Source: Cyrtodaria siliqua
Lineage: Eukaryota; Mollusca; Bivalvia; Adapedonta; Hiatellidae
DNA: 64,000 nucleotides
NCBI GenBank assembly: GCA_037043455.1
Contig: JAWPHD010011022.1
Span: 1-64,000 of the forward strand
Direction of reading: 5' to 3'
The translations under genes and the position numbers were made by a program. This document shows positions 1-31,640 of this stretch, in pieces. The notes below the pieces were generated by a model. The model saw only the letters and a list, made by a program, of their open reading frames with translations, had not been told where the DNA came from and searched no databases. Each line of letters opens with the position of its first letter. Position 1 is the first letter of the stretch.

Positions 1-38
1 TATAACTAATACTCGTACATCAAGTGTAGATCGTCGTG

Positions 39-46
39 TGACGTCA
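39..46. promoter_or_regulatory. CRE palindrome TGACGTCA upstream of PP1 start
   Basis: A perfect 8-bp cAMP-response-element palindrome ends 33 bases before the first ATG of the phosphatase gene. A TCGCGA motif follows almost at once. No TATA box is visible in the 79 available upstream bases. CRE sites bind CREB/ATF factors in animals; a regulatory role here is inferred from position only. Confidence 0.5.
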
Positions 47-79
47 TCGCGAATCTAACCATTTCCTCTTTCTGTAGAA

Positions 80-19398
<19,319 letters not shown>

Positions 19399-19422
19399 GG
19401 GAAGGAACTGTGTTTACTGTAA

Positions 19423-19584
19423 AATAAAATGTTACATATAGATGTCCCTTGAGATATCCAAACCAGGGTGCCACGAAAGTCCTCAAACATGTTTTGATGA
19501 ATAATACCAAACAATTTGATTTTGCATATGAAAAGAAATGCAAGACTGATATGAAATCAATACAATGTATTATATATAAATAAA
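19423..19584 (+). terminator. Candidate polyadenylation signals of the PP1 gene
   Basis: AATAAA occurs at 19423-19428 (25 bases after the stop) and 19579-19584. The second gives a more usual 3'UTR of about 200 bases. Many other AATAAA hexamers exist in this AT-rich DNA, so the used site needs transcript data. Confidence 0.4.
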
Positions 19585-19599
19585 CTGTTGAATCTGCCT

Positions 19600-20253
19600 T
19601 ATTGCTATAGATGTGGCGTAGATAGCTTACTATGTTTATTTTATTTGGTCACATAAAAATATTACGTGAGGTTCCTATTACCTACTTGTTCTAAAAATAG
19701 GGTAGGTAGGCAGGAACATTATTTTATAAGGTAGTATTTTATTTTAAAAAAAAAAAGGATTTTATAATTTTGTCTCTCTTCACATCAACAAGCAATAATA
19801 ATAATAACAATGTATGATAATCAAAAAAATGTCTAGGGTCACAAAGAAAAAAAGAGGCAGGTCGTATCTTACATATTGTTTTTATTTGACCTTTACATTT
19901 TGTTGAGGGTTATGTCACTAAAAATACCTTTATAAATACTTAAAGTGTCTGATATTTTTTTTTTTTACACTTATCACTAAGGCAGTTATTAAAAGCGTAA
20001 TTAACTGCTTCAGATTCGAAGCATTTTAATTACAGCTGTCTGTCAGTTGTTTACCTACTGGTTAGGCAAGAAAGTATTTGCAGTGTTAAGCCTTTCAAAT
20101 AAACGGCTAAATGAGAAACTGCATTTTTTGATTTATTAGAAGAAGCGTTTAAAAAGAAACATCGGTAAACATCAGTAAAATAATAATAATAAATAGTTGC
20201 TACGTCGCTTGTATTATAAAATAATTCACCTAATGTTGCTATTCTTTATATCG
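19600..20253. other. Intergenic, no recognisable element
   Basis: AT-rich sequence downstream of the PP1 gene. No gene or repeat could be supported. Confidence 0.5.
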
Positions 20254-20427
20254 GGGCTATTCCATAAAAAACATTTATGGGACCCCAGGAAGGCACTTTT
20301 GAAATTGAACACCCGCCTTAGATGCAAAATAGAGTTGAAAGAACCAAATTTCGGAAAAAGGGTTCACCCATAGATGTTTATTAAAATGCCTTCCTGGGGT
20401 CCCAGTTGTGTTTTAATGGAATAGCCC
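20254..20427. mobile_element. Short palindromic MITE with GGGCTATTCCAT ends
   Basis: Left GGGCTATTCCATAAAAAACA then GGGACCCCAGGAAGGCA; the right end is the complement of this with few changes. The element is 174 bp and the sister copy is at 9310-9486. Confidence 0.85.
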
Positions 20428-20880
20428 TCAGTAAAATCACCATTGCATGTATACCAGGCAGTCATATGCAGTTTTATTGTCTCAATTTCTCACACAGATT
20501 CATGACCCAGCGTTGTATACTGACATGAAGCTAGCACAACAACAGCGGTACATTGCATTCTCTATCGTTCTATAATCCGCTGTTTCATTCTCCATCAGAC
20601 TGTAAAACACAGCACCATTCTCCATCGTATAGGCACTTAAGGAATGAAACTCATATATTTTAAACATTTATGGTAGCATAAAAAACATCAGGGCGCTCGC
20701 AAAATAAGTGAATAGGCGAAACATACACTTTACTTGAGCCCATACATAGTTCAGTGTACCATGAAAGTTAAGAAAATGAAATTCTTTCCTTATATATATT
20801 TTTTTTTACGTTTTTGACATGTTTTTCCTATATTTATGTTAACATTTCAAACATTCTATATTAAGTTTATACTTTAACAA
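20428..20880. other. Intergenic, nothing supported
   Basis: Contains short degenerate repeats of CATTCTCCATC (20558-20630) and otherwise no visible structure. Confidence 0.45.
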
Positions 20881-21620
20881 ACGATTATTTAGCGGACATC
20901 TTATTTTAGCGCTATTAGTGGACGTTGTCCATGCGCTAATTCAAGATGTCTGCTAAAAAAGAACAGGTCATCTGTTTTCTCCGAAATCCTTCAACACACA
21001 ACAATTGTGAATGATATGCTTAGTTTGCAGTTCTTTAGATTAGTTTTTTCTAATTCATTGAGAAGATAACACGTTCAATATAAACAGCATTTAGCAAAAG
21101 AATGTAATGTCTCAAATTAATTGTATAAAGCTTTAGCACATTACATAAATTAGTCGTCTGTGTATATGCTGTTATTCTGGCGTGTTGTGTAGTATATCTG
21201 TTTATAGAACGAGCGTTGGCAATTTCCGTCGTCATTATCAGATTAACGCGCCAAGCTGTTGCAACAGTTTTCGGGTTAATTACTGTTCTGGCAACATTTT
21301 TCACAATGTCTAAATAATATTTTCAATGGGTTTGGTTTTGCCTTGTTTGTTAGATGTGTTCACTCAGAAATGGAAACGCCGTTATACAAAACGATTTTGT
21401 TGAAGCATGATTAACACATAAAAGCAGTCGAAACTGCCGCGTCGATGATGACCGATCAGGAATAATCGGATGATCAGGAATAATCAGAAATCTTCGAAAT
21501 TCTGCGGAACAAGTGAGAACGCTAAATTAAAATGAAGCCTATGGCCGAGCGCTAATTCATCATATGCCTGAAACCATCGAAAATCGACTGCTGCGCTAAA
21601 TTTTGACCGCTAAATAATCA
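20881..21620. mobile_element. Inverted-end element with GATTATTTAGCGG termini
   Basis: Left ACGATTATTTAGCGG and right CCGCTAAATAATC are inverted. A second hairpin (AGCGGACATCTT / AAGATGTCTGCT with TAGCGC / GCGCTA) lies in the left end. About 740 bp; the exact ends and target duplication are uncertain. Confidence 0.6.
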
Positions 21621-22049
21621 TTTCGTCTTAACGTATCTGATGCAAGTGGACCAAAGCAGTGCATGAGTAAATGAACAAATATCATTTTGGATGGTTTCTT
21701 GTAGGAAAAAACATTACTAATTTAAAATATTGATCAAATTATATTTTGTAAAATATGGCCAGAATTCACAATATTTTTTTATTTGTTTGCAGTATAATTT
21801 ACGATACAAAATATCTTGGAACAGATTGATGAATAAACAAAAGGGTTCATTTCTTGACAAGGATTAGCATTTTTATGTCTCTATGGACTCCTTATAGAGC
21901 TTTTTTAAACATCAAAATGGTGGCAATATTGTCAATTCATAAAACAAAAGTTGTATCTGCCTTTACCTTATATTGTCCTTTATGTTAATTAGACTGAGCA
22001 TAAAACACTGGAAGTATTTTAAATTTACGAGACTGGTTATTTTATAAGC

Positions 22050-22520
22050 TGGATTGCAAAGCTTTTAAACTTGCCATACATATTCATCATCATTACACAA
22101 CCACAAGCACCTTAACTCTGTTATGCATTTTACCAGAATTATCCCCCTTTTCTACTTAGATTTTTGGTAATTTTTTTGAATATACAGTCCTACTCCAAAA
22201 AGCTATTGTCAGTAAGCTTTGAAACATGCACACATGTTCATCTTCATTACACAATCATAAGTGACAAGCACCATAACTCTGTCCTGCATTTACCAGAATT
22301 ATTCCGCTTTCCCACTTAGATTTGTGGTTAAAATTTAGAGGGTTCAGACAAGTTCCAAAAACCCTTTAAAGACATACATGTTCATCATATGTGTTACAAG
22401 CACCTTAACTCTGTCACGTATTTAACCAAAGGTATTCCCCTTTTCATTTTAGATTTTTGCGGTAAAAGTAAGCAATCCGGCGTTCGCACCACTATTGGTG
22501 CTTCTTGTTATTATATAAAC
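22050..22520. repeat. Tandem units of a dispersed ~170-bp repeat
   Basis: Three diverged units each contain TTCATC..CATTACACAA, AGCACC.TAACTCTGT, and ATTATCCCC/CTTAGATTTTTG. A partly similar unit at 24380-24580 shares TTAGATTTTT and GGCGTTCGCACCA.TTGGTGCTTC. Confidence 0.65.
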
Positions 22521-23320
22521 TCATGTGGTGGTGAGTATTTTGTTACCAGTCTTTTTGAAACATTCAAGAAAGGGTTGTTGTTGTGCTTGTTATGTTATAA
22601 AATATTTATTAGTACAGCCTTTGATGATGAAATGGTTGTTGTCGGATGTTTTGCACTGCCGAATGTTCACCAAAATAGTCTGCTCAAATAGTGAAGTCGA
22701 GATGTGCAAGTGACGGAAGATATTGGAAGTAAAAATTAGCGAAATTTGGACAGAGCGAGGTTAAGTGTTGGTTATGTGAGAAGATTTTTATATTTTTGGC
22801 TTGGATGGTGTAATTGCATTCTTCATATTTCAATGATGTCAAAGTTAAACCAAAATAAAGCTTTTGGTTTAGTTTCTGAATATTTTTCATCTGATGCGAA
22901 ACTGATCAAAATGACCATGTCACATGGATTTGTAGTTTGATTGGGGTAATCTCAGCAAATGCAGGAATAATCTCTTCGTCATTAGTGGCGAAGGTAAGGG
23001 CTCGATCAGTAGGTATGTGGGTTTTGTTCAAAATATGTTCAGTATTCAGAAAAGAAATAAATAAATCTACTAGCACCTGTATCAAGCTTATGTATGCAAT
23101 AACCACGTTATAGCCACCCTGAGTAGTTTTGCCCTGCCCTGCATTCCAACATTAAGGGACCCTGCGCTGAATGCTGAACGCATTACATCAAACTCTTGAG
23201 TGCTAACATATCTTAAAACAATCTTTTAACAAATAAAGAATGGACTGTTCAGGCATAATCTGACCACATAGCCTTAGAATCATGTACTTGGAGATGCATT
23301 TCGTTTGTTATCTTTGTTCG
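22520..23320. other. Intergenic, nothing supported
   Basis: Several overlapping short open frames occur on both strands with no conserved domain; no repeat is evident. Confidence 0.45.
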
Positions 23321-23334
23321 AACATGTTTTTTTG

Positions 23335-23398
23335 TTTCATTAATATTGTATATTAAAATAATGTTTCATTAATATTGTATATTAAAAATAATGTTTCA
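23335..23398. repeat. 31-bp direct duplication
   Basis: TTTCATTAATATTGTATATT then AAAATAATG is present twice in a row. Confidence 0.85.
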
Positions 23399-23409
23399 TG
23401 AGCAAAGTT

Positions 23410-23580
23410 AATTTACCATGTAAAGTGATACAATTCAGTAAAGCGGTGTTGAAGGATTGATATAATTAACCATGTATAGAGTGATACAACTCACTAAAGA
23501 CATGTTGAAGAGTTGATATAATTAACCATGTATTGAATGATCTAATTAAGAAAAAGAGGGGTTGAAGATTTTATAGTGAG
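23410..23580. repeat. ~60-bp tandem repeat, three diverged units
   Basis: Units share ACCATGTA..AGTGATA, TAAAG..GTGTTGAAG and TTGATATAATTA. Confidence 0.75.
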
Positions 23581-24350
23581 CTTATATTTATATTTGTGAA
23601 TGTTAAACTGTTGATATCAGATGTAAACCTTTATTATAAAATGTTAAACATAAATTGAAAGGGGATGTTGCACTGATCTCAAAAAAGTTTTATTTAAAAG
23701 GGCCCCAAAATACCATGACAAAAACAGGAGATATTATATTGATGTTATATTGATGTTTCAAAGAAACAAAAATGGGAGCCTTCAATACTAAAAGAAATTG
23801 ACTTTAGAAAAAAAGAAAAACACGATTTTTCAAAGCTATGGTACTGTACACTAGTTTCAAAATGTTAACCACAGGAATGCTGATCTAGCTATCAAAACCT
23901 ATCAGTAGAGCTCTAAGGTCGCTATCCAACTTGTTTGAACTTGGTTGGGAATAGCGTGACAACCACTTTAATGCTTCAAGTAACTCTAGTAGTACATCGT
24001 GTATTCAAGGGGTTTAATATTGAGAATGGGAAATCTGTCCACAATATCTTAACAAAATCTGTAAAATGCTCGGTCTTTTTCACAATATCGATTTTTACTT
24101 TATGCAAAATGTTGGAAAGCTTCTGATACTATTATTGTTATTTCTGAGTCTTGATGGTGTTAAGATTTTGGTTGTAATGACACAACTGTCCAGTTATTTT
24201 GAACACATCTACTTCCGGCTTAGAGTCTCTAACAACTTATTTTGCTATGCAGGTTATTGTGTTTTTCCTCTCCCAAAATACAGCTTGCAATGTTGCAAAC
24301 ACTTGATGAATTCTTAAACCACTTTTTAGCCGGAAATCCAGGTTTATAGT
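23580..24350. other. Intergenic with a family 2 tail fragment
   Basis: At 23880-23930 the string CTATCAAAACCTATCAGTAG followed by AGCTCTAAGGTC matches the 3' end of the family 2 repeats (30350-30413, 56520-56572). The rest shows nothing I can name. Confidence 0.5.
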
Positions 24351-24379
24351 TTGGCAATTTCCGTCTGTCTACATGTTTT

Positions 24380-24580
24380 GAAGTTTTTGGTTTTCCTCAT
24401 TTCTCAAAAACAAATTGTGTGAAAGCTTTGAAACTTGGCACGCATGTTTATTGCCATTACACAATGTTGTATGACGAGAACCATATATCTTACTTGAATT
24501 ATTCCCCCTTTATACTTAGATTTTTTAGTTAAAATGTTGAATGCGCAATCTGGCGTTCGCACCATTGTTGGTGCTTCACT
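24380..24580. repeat. Single unit of the 22.1-kb dispersed repeat
   Basis: Shares GAAACTTGGCACGCATGTTT-like, ATTATTCCCCCTTT, ACTTAGATTTTTTAG and GGCGTTCGCACCATTGTTGG with 22050-22520. Confidence 0.6.
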
Positions 24581-25225
24581 TGTTCTGTCTGATATAATGT
24601 GATTTATCCTCTATGCAATCTAACATGTAAACTTGAGCATTTTGCTGCTTGGGATCAAAATTGTTAATTTTTGTTATTTGTTGATTTTTGTTAATCTATA
24701 CTTTTTCTTATGCCATATATTTGCCTGTGTAATCTATAATTTTATTATTAGCTTAAGAATGTTCACAATTTGTGCACATTACATTGCAGACTATAACTCG
24801 AGGTCACATTTTAATGCAAATCCGCAGTGTGACTGAATCAAGAAACATTGGAATTACAAAATCTGGCGAGCTAAATTCCTTTTCATTCATATCTCCCTGC
24901 GTTTTCCTTCCATATTAAAAGATAAATGTTAAAATCTCTTTTTTCATTAAGTTGTTTCTAATAAAAAAAAAAAATTGATAAGCCATAAATCTGTATAATT
25001 CATAGACACTCGGCAATGTTGATTATTTTAAAATGTGCGGTGTTTATTTTACACTTCATTACTTGCTTGTTTGAAAGTCATTATAGAATAAGTATTGGAA
25101 TAGTTCAAGACCAGATGTTTTTACATATTTCTTATTGTTGATTATATTGCACCAATAACACATTTAAACCCTTTTAGGACAACGAAAAAAACTTTCAAAA
25201 TTGTATAATCTTTTATTTAGTTATA
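24580..25225. other. Intergenic, nothing supported
   Basis: AT-rich, no structure seen. Confidence 0.45.
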
Positions 25226-25642
25226 TACTCTGTAAAAGAAGTTTTGGACCATGGCAGTGTTTGAACCCGTACAATGATCGCTGAACCATGACATTCGACC
25301 ATAACCCTTATTATCTCAATTGATAATTCACAATAGATCACCAATCAACAATAATTATCGTTTACAATGAAAGTTTGCGAAAAAATAATAACCTTTTTAT
25401 TGGTTACTCGAATGTGTCCGTAACTGTTACTTTTTATAGACTTTGCAACATTTTTTACAGATCCTTTGTGTGTTTGCGATATTTTTTAAAATCAAATCTT
25501 GTTTGGAATTTAATGTTTCAGGTACCAAATTAACTGGGTAGGGTAGACCTTGGTTACTAAAAAAAGATACTGAAATTTTATCCACTAGTTTTATTTTTAT
25601 ATGACTTTATGTACCCTGGTCCAAAACTTTTTTTACCGAGTA
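25226..25642. mobile_element. Tc1/mariner-like MITE (TACTC ends), copy 1
   Basis: Inverted ends TACTCTGTAAAAGAAGTTTT and, from the other side, TACTCGGTAAAAAAAGTTTT, both continuing GGACCA, with TA-rich flanks. About 417 bp. The sister copy at 41583-42002 lies in opposite orientation and matches across the whole length. Confidence 0.88.
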
Positions 25643-26460
25643 TATATGCAAGCTGATTTAAAGTAAAAAAAATTATACTAGATTTAAAAAATGAGGTGCA
25701 CATTTTAATCTTCGATAAAAACTTCAGGTTTGCCGTGTTGTGTGCCTTAAAGGGTTGAAATCTTTATGTTAGGCAACACAAGCATAATCTATTTCTACCT
25801 TTTACTTTTAAGAGTCCAGAAGAGTTTGTTTCTTTCCCTTGTGTCTGGGTTAAAAAGCTTTCTATTCCTAGATATTCTTTGCATTAATTTGGTCAACTTT
25901 AATTTCCTTGTGTACGAAGTGTCAGCGTACATTTTACACGTACTTGTTTCTTGAGACTACAGTTTGAAATATGTTTCACTTACTGTTTCACAACTATGAC
26001 ACTTTCTGTAAAGTATGAAGACCAATGATTTTGTTCAGAGCATTTTAGGCAGTATTATTAAAGAGGTGCTTTTTGAGGGTTAACAAAAAAAAAGAAGACA
26101 ATAATCAGCTGTATAAAAAAACACAGAACGATCATGATGATTGGAAACAGAAATTTTACTTGGTATATTAAAAATACCGAATTAAAAAATGAATGAGTGA
26201 TGTAAAATCCTATTGACAAAAGCTGTAGTGGAGTAACAAATATAAATTAACCCAAAGCTTATATGAAGCACTGTTGGTAGTTGTTGGGATTTTGAAATAT
26301 TTTTTAAACAAGAAAAGCAAGGTTATCCACATCACATATCAATAGCTTTTGAAACAAAGTTTGAGCTTAATGATTTATCAATAACAAATATTATATATTT
26401 GAAGATGCCATTTTGTTGAATTTGGCTCAATTTTAAAGGGGCGCATAGCAATCTCGATTA
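25643..26460. other. Intergenic, nothing supported
   Basis: AT-rich sequence; no gene or repeat identified. Confidence 0.45.
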
Positions 26461-26464
26461 TTTT

Positions 26465-26800
26465 TAAAATGTGTGGGCCCCGTGTGGTTCCTGGGGCCCC
26501 GTTTGGGTCTGGGGAAAGAAAATCCCACAGATCCCGTTGGAGGGGTAGGCATGACCCCTGTATGGTTTCAGGTGCAATCTCGCTCAAATCACTAGAGCAG
26601 TGGCAGAAAAACAATAAACGTGGCTCCACTGTAAACGGAGTGTCTACAATAGAATTTGCAGCAACTCTGCAGTTCTGCAGGTGAAAAGGTCCATTCTCTA
26701 TATTTTATCTCGATGTACATGGAGGATGAGCCTGGCATGTTCATTCCTGTTAGGCGCCATATAACCTTTCTTGTGTTGGTGTGCCTTAAAAACCCAATTC
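26465..26800 (+). pseudogene. Paralogous block A with exon-like frame (unrecognised)
   Basis: Homologous over about 330 bases to 31240-31640. The upstream part reads as Gly/Pro-rich peptide (GPRVVPGAPFGSG). After a GGTTTCAG acceptor-like site it reads SLEQWQKNNKRGSTVNGVST then IEFAATLQFC. An 8-base difference from block B shifts the frame, after which EKV..LYFISMYMEDEPG continues in another frame. The last part (CCATATAACCTTTCTTGTGT) resembles a SINE tail, so the block may be wholly or partly mobile DNA. Function unknown. Confidence 0.4.
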
Positions 26801-29100
26801 AGTTCATAAAAAATTGTGGTATTCTGTTTTTCTACACAACTTGCATATTTGCAGATCATTATTAATGATTATTTAAAAAGTTCAAAGCAAATTGTTTCTG
26901 CCTTTAACTTATTGTTGGTTATATTGCACAAATAATATATTTAAAGCTAGAATGACGAGAAAAAATGAGAACTCAAAATGTTGATTACCTTTTATTTAAT
27001 TGTATGCAAGCTGATTAGATGTCAAACTGATATTGGATAGCTAATTTGAAGGGTTTGTTAAATACTAAATGCTGATTGGTTGTTGATATTACGTATGTTA
27101 GCCGTTAAAGACATGATTTTACGCTCCAGAAGTTAAGACAACATTTCAAACATCAGACAGGGTTTTATCAACAATTTCACCCCAGTGAGTCAGTTTGCAT
27201 CAAAATTAAAAATTGTTTGCGGCAGTCTGTGGTAAAACAATTGAACATGTAAATAACAGTGAGTCAAATTAGAAAAACATGAGTATTTGACTCCTTGACT
27301 CGCAGGTAAATAAATCACTGCTCAGATGCAAAACAAAAATGCAAGTGACTGTGTTAAAGCAATGCTACGTTCCAACAACACAATGAAGCAGCATATGTAA
27401 TTTGATGTTGAAAGATGAGCATAAATTGTTAGTTCTGAGAATTTGTTTGTAGATTGTTCAGTCTCTCGGAAAATTGTTCATCCTGTTCATAAAAATCCAT
27501 GTCAGATAAGAAATGAAATATTTCCAGCTGGTTTATATTGTGCGAGATCTAAACCTGGTATTTGGAGCTTGGTTTCTATGATCTTCAAGACCAGGTATTT
27601 GAGACAAAGTAAACTCGTTGGGAATTTTATTTCTTAAATGCATACTTCAAGATTACTGTGTGTCCCTTTTACTACTGTTGATGTACAATGTGTTGTAGAT
27701 ATGGATTTTTTTTATACCTCTGCGCTTGGAAGTTATAAATGTGTTGTGCTTTAACTTGAGCACATATTTTGGTTACTTTTGAGCAGCTTTCTAAATGTCA
27801 TAATGTTGATTTCAGATCTGGACCATTAATGGAGAAATAATATGTCAAGTATTTCTAGTATTAGAAAGTTCATATACATACCTACGTACCCAAGTATGAA
27901 AATACTTGAACATAGAGTTGAAGCTCATCTTATTTGAGTGGAATAGAATGTTATAGATCCCATTTAAATTAATGTTTCTCCCCACTGAATTTTATGTTAT
28001 TATTACGTCATGTTTTATTTTTTATTGCTTTCTTATTTAAGAGTTTATTCAGTGGTTGTTTTATAAAAGAGAACCTGCCTGGTTTATTTATATATATACT
28101 AATAAAGAAATTCCCTCTATTTGAAAAGAAGGAGAGGTAACACTCAATGTACTGCTTACTGAAAAGAAGGGGGAGATAACAACTATTGTCATATGAATTG
28201 AATTATCTGAAAAAGTTGTATTTAAGTTTAAATGACTGGCAATATTCACCAAAGATATGGTATTGTCGTGTTTTTTATCTATTAAGATTCTTTGAAATAT
28301 GTTGATGAAATGGCTGATATTGATTCAGTTAGAAGGTTAAAAACAGTTAATATAATTTTGTAAATTGTAAATATATGTACAGTGTCTGTTTATTAATACA
28401 TTTCTTTTGTTGATATCTCTGTGCTATCTTTTGTTAATAATCAAAATAAGACAATTAACCATGTCGTCTTAATTAACAAATTGTCAAGGACTTGTATTGT
28501 GCTTAATTCACCGTTCCATATCTTACCTCTTTTTCATTTATGTCTTTCTACTAATTTGACTATTTGTCTACTATTTGATCTGATTTAACTTTTCTTCATC
28601 TTCTTGGTAGATATTTTTCTCTACCTTAATCCATATTTGTGTTTTCTCATCTCTCACCAGCTGCATTCTGTCTGATCTGTTTGTCCTTTCCATATATATG
28701 TCTTGTCTCATATTTTTATCCAGAAAGAAATCAAGCCGATGAAAATGGCACTCATAATAATGAAAGCGAAATTATTTTCTGTTTTATTAATAAAATAAGG
28801 AAGGTTCTGAGGCAAATGTCTCTGGATACCTATAACTTGTGCTTCTAAACTTGTCAGCTATGGTCTTACACTATAAATAATTATGTTAGAGCTTTTGTTT
28901 TTCCTGTATAGGCATTCTTGAAAAAAGTCATTTCTATTTTATTTCCTTAAGTTGTTGATGACTCAAAGATTGCAAAACCATGGCAGGTCCTCTAGTATGT
29001 ATGTATTTATATATAATTTAACAATAAAACTGTATTTATGCAATTGTAGACTTGGATTTATTTATTTCAAACCATATTTGAAATGTCATATTGTGTTGTT
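26800..29100. other. Intergenic, little structure
   Basis: AT-rich. A short imperfect repeat AAAAGAAGG.GAG.TAAC occurs twice at 28120-28185. No gene supported. Confidence 0.45.
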
Positions 29101-29105
29101 TGTGG

Positions 29106-29325
29106 ATTAGTGGTGCTTGTGGATTAAGGGTGTTTATGGGATAGTGGTGTTTATGGAATAGTGGTGTTTATGGATAAGTGATGTTTTTGAATAGTGGTGT
29201 TTATGGATAAGTGGTCCTCTGAAATAGTGGTGTTTATGGATTAGCGGTGTTCTGGAATAGTGGTGATTATGGATTTGTAATGTTTATGGATTAGTGGTGT
29301 TCTGAAATAGTAGTTTTTAGCTCTA
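29106..29325. repeat. Minisatellite, left half (TAGTGGTGTTTATGGAT type)
   Basis: About 16-bp units alternate GGATTAGTGGTGTT and TGGAATAGTGGTGTTTA. The array is split by the family 2 repeat at 29326-30413 and continues to 30970. Confidence 0.85.
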
Positions 29326-30413
29326 CTGATCAGAGATCAGCAGAGCTTATGCCGTGGTGCGGCGTCCGTCGTCTGTCTGTCCGTAATTTTTTTATGAAAC
29401 TTTATAGAAATATTGCCCATGGAGTCTAGTTGATCCTAACAAAAATTCATGTTGATGTGAAATCTAAAAATAGATTTTTAAAAAACAAGTTTGTAGCGAC
29501 TACTTCTTGAAAACTCTAAGTGATATTGATATGGAACTTTTTCTAAAATGATCAGCATGACATGATGTTGGTCCTTATAGAAAATGGTTTTGATTCGACG
29601 TTAAACATGGCTGCCAGCGGCCATCTTTGTTTACATAAGAGTTATATAATGAAAACTTGTAGCGACTTCTCCTCTGAAACTACAACGGATTTCCATGAAA
29701 CTAAAAGGAATGTTGCTCTTGATGTCTAAATGATCCTAGCAACATTTCAGGTTGGTCGGAAATTCAAGATGGCCACCACAGCTAAAAATAGATTTTCAAG
29801 AAACAAATTTGTAGTGAGTATTTCTTGAAAACTATAAGTGATATTGATATGGGACTTTTTCTAAAATGATCAGTATGGAATGATGTTGATCCTTGTCGAA
29901 AATTATTTTGATGCGACGTTAAACATGGCCGCCAGCGGCCATCTTTGTTTACATAGATTTATATAATGAAAACTTGTAGTAGCAACTACTCCTCTGAAAC
30001 TACCTGAGGGATTTTCATGAAACTTCACAGGAATGTTGCTCTTGATGTCTTGATGTCTAATTGATCCTAGCAAAATTTCAGGTCGGCTGGAAATTCGAGA
30101 TGGCCGCCACGTCTAAAAATAGATTTTCAAAAAACAGTTTTTAGCGGCTACTTCTTGAAAACTATAAGTGATATTGATATGGGACTTTTTCTAAAATGAT
30201 CAGCATGACATGATGTTGGTCCTTGTCGAAAATCGTTTTGATTCGATGTTAAACATGACTGTCAGCGGCCATCTTTGTTTACATAGGGTTATACTTGTAA
30301 CTCCTCTGAAACTACTTGACGGATTTTTCATGAAACTTCACAGGAATGTTGATCTAGCTATCAAAAACCTATCAGTAGAGCTTTAAGGTCATTGACCTCT
30401 TGTTATGAATTAG
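29326..30413 (-). mobile_element. Dispersed repeat, family 2, full-length copy inserted in minisatellite
   Basis: Reads TTTAGCTCTACTGATCAGAG then ATCAGCAGAGCT, then CGTCCGTCGTCTGTCTGTCC, then about three units with AAACTTCACAGGAATGTTGC, GGCCATCTTTGTTTACATAG and ACTATAAGTGATATTGATAT, ending CATTGACCTCTTGTT. The terminal layout matches family 1 (hairpin at one end, CCTCTTGTT at the other). No coding seen. Confidence 0.8.
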
Positions 30414-30970
30414 CAGTGTTGTGGAATAGTGGTGTTCATGGATTAGAGGTGTTCTGGAATAGTGGTGTGTATGGATTAGCGATGTTCTGTAATAGTGGTG
30501 TTATGGATTAGTGATGTGCTGGAATAGTGGTGTTTATGGATTTGTGATGTTTATGGAGTAGTGGTGTTCTGAAATAGTAGTGTTATGGATTACCAGTGTT
30601 CTAGAATAGTGGTGTTTATGGATTAGCAGTGTTCTGTATGGATTAATGGTGTTCTGGATTAGTGGTGTTTATAGATTAGTGGTATTCTGGAATAGTGGTG
30701 ATTATGGATTAGTGGTGTTCTGGAATAGTGGTGTTTATGCATTAGTGGTGTTCTGGAATATTAGTGTTTATGGATTAGCAGTGTTCTGGAATAGTGGTGT
30801 TTATGGCTAAGCAGTGTTCTGGAATAGTGGTGTTCATGGATTAGCAGTGTTCTGGAATAGTGGTGTTCATGGCTTAGTGGTGTTTGCGGATTAGCCGTGT
30901 TCTGAAATAGTGGTGATAATGGATTAGCGGTGTTCTGGAATAGTGCTGTTTATGGATTAGTGCTTTTCTA
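30414..30970. repeat. Minisatellite, right half
   Basis: Continuation of 29106-29325: about 30 units of GGATTAGCAGTGTTCTGGAA and TAGTGGTGTTTAT with scattered changes. Confidence 0.88.
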
Positions 30971-31020
30971 GAAGATAAAGACTCCCCATCCGCAACCGGA
31001 ACCTAAATCCTGCTGGATCT

Positions 31021-31250
31021 GCACTATAGATGGTGTTGATGATAATTAATTGTGGTGGTGGTGCTGATAAGGTTGTTGGTAGTTGTGGTGATGAGGATAA
31101 TGATTATGATTGGTGATGATAATGAAGGCGATGATGATGATAATTGTGAAGATGATGAGGATGTTGGAGGTTCTGGTAATGAGGATGGTGAAGATGCTGA
31201 TGATAATTAATTTTGGTGATGATTACGATGATGAGGATGTTGGTGGACCT
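31021..31250. repeat. Degenerate GAT/GGT trinucleotide-like repeat
   Basis: A GATGATGAT/GGTGATGA-rich stretch. Open frames here encode Met/Asp or His-rich strings and are composition artefacts. Confidence 0.85.
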
Positions 31251-31640
31251 GGTGAGGAGGTTCCGGTGGGCCCGTATGGTCGGGGGCAAGAATAGGACCA
31301 CTGCAGATCCTCTTGGCGGAGGAGTAGAACACCCATACCCCACCCATGTTCATTTTATCATTTTTTTGTACATGCTCATTAAAGGTCCATCATGACCCCT
31401 GCATTGTTTCAGGTACCATCTCGCTCACCACTAGAACAGTGGCAGAAAAAAATAAATAAACGTGGCTCCAGCGTAAATGGAGTGTCTGCAATAGAATTTG
31501 CAGCAACTCTACAGTTCTGCAGTTCTGCAGGTGAGAAAGTTCTATATTTTATCTCGATGTACATTGAGGATGAGCCTGGCATGTTCATTCCTGTTAGGAG
31601 CCATATAACCTTTCATGTGTTGGTGCGACTTGACACACCA
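31240..31640 (+). pseudogene. Paralogous block B with exon-like frame (unrecognised)
   Basis: Counterpart of 26465-26800. Gly/Pro-rich segment GPGEEVPVGPYGRGQE then a stop; further on a TTGTTTCAG acceptor-like site and an uninterrupted frame SPLEQWQKKINKRGSSVNGV, SAIEFAATLQFCSSAGEKVL, YFISMYIEDEPGMFIPVR. Between A and B the indel in QKNN/QKKIN is three bases and most substitutions are conservative. The end resembles a SINE tail (CCATATAACCTTTCATGTGT). I do not recognise the protein. Confidence 0.42.

Noticed and set aside
31104..31343. His-rich or Met/Asp-rich small protein
   Set aside because: The frames are translations of a degenerate GAT/GGT repeat; composition explains them.
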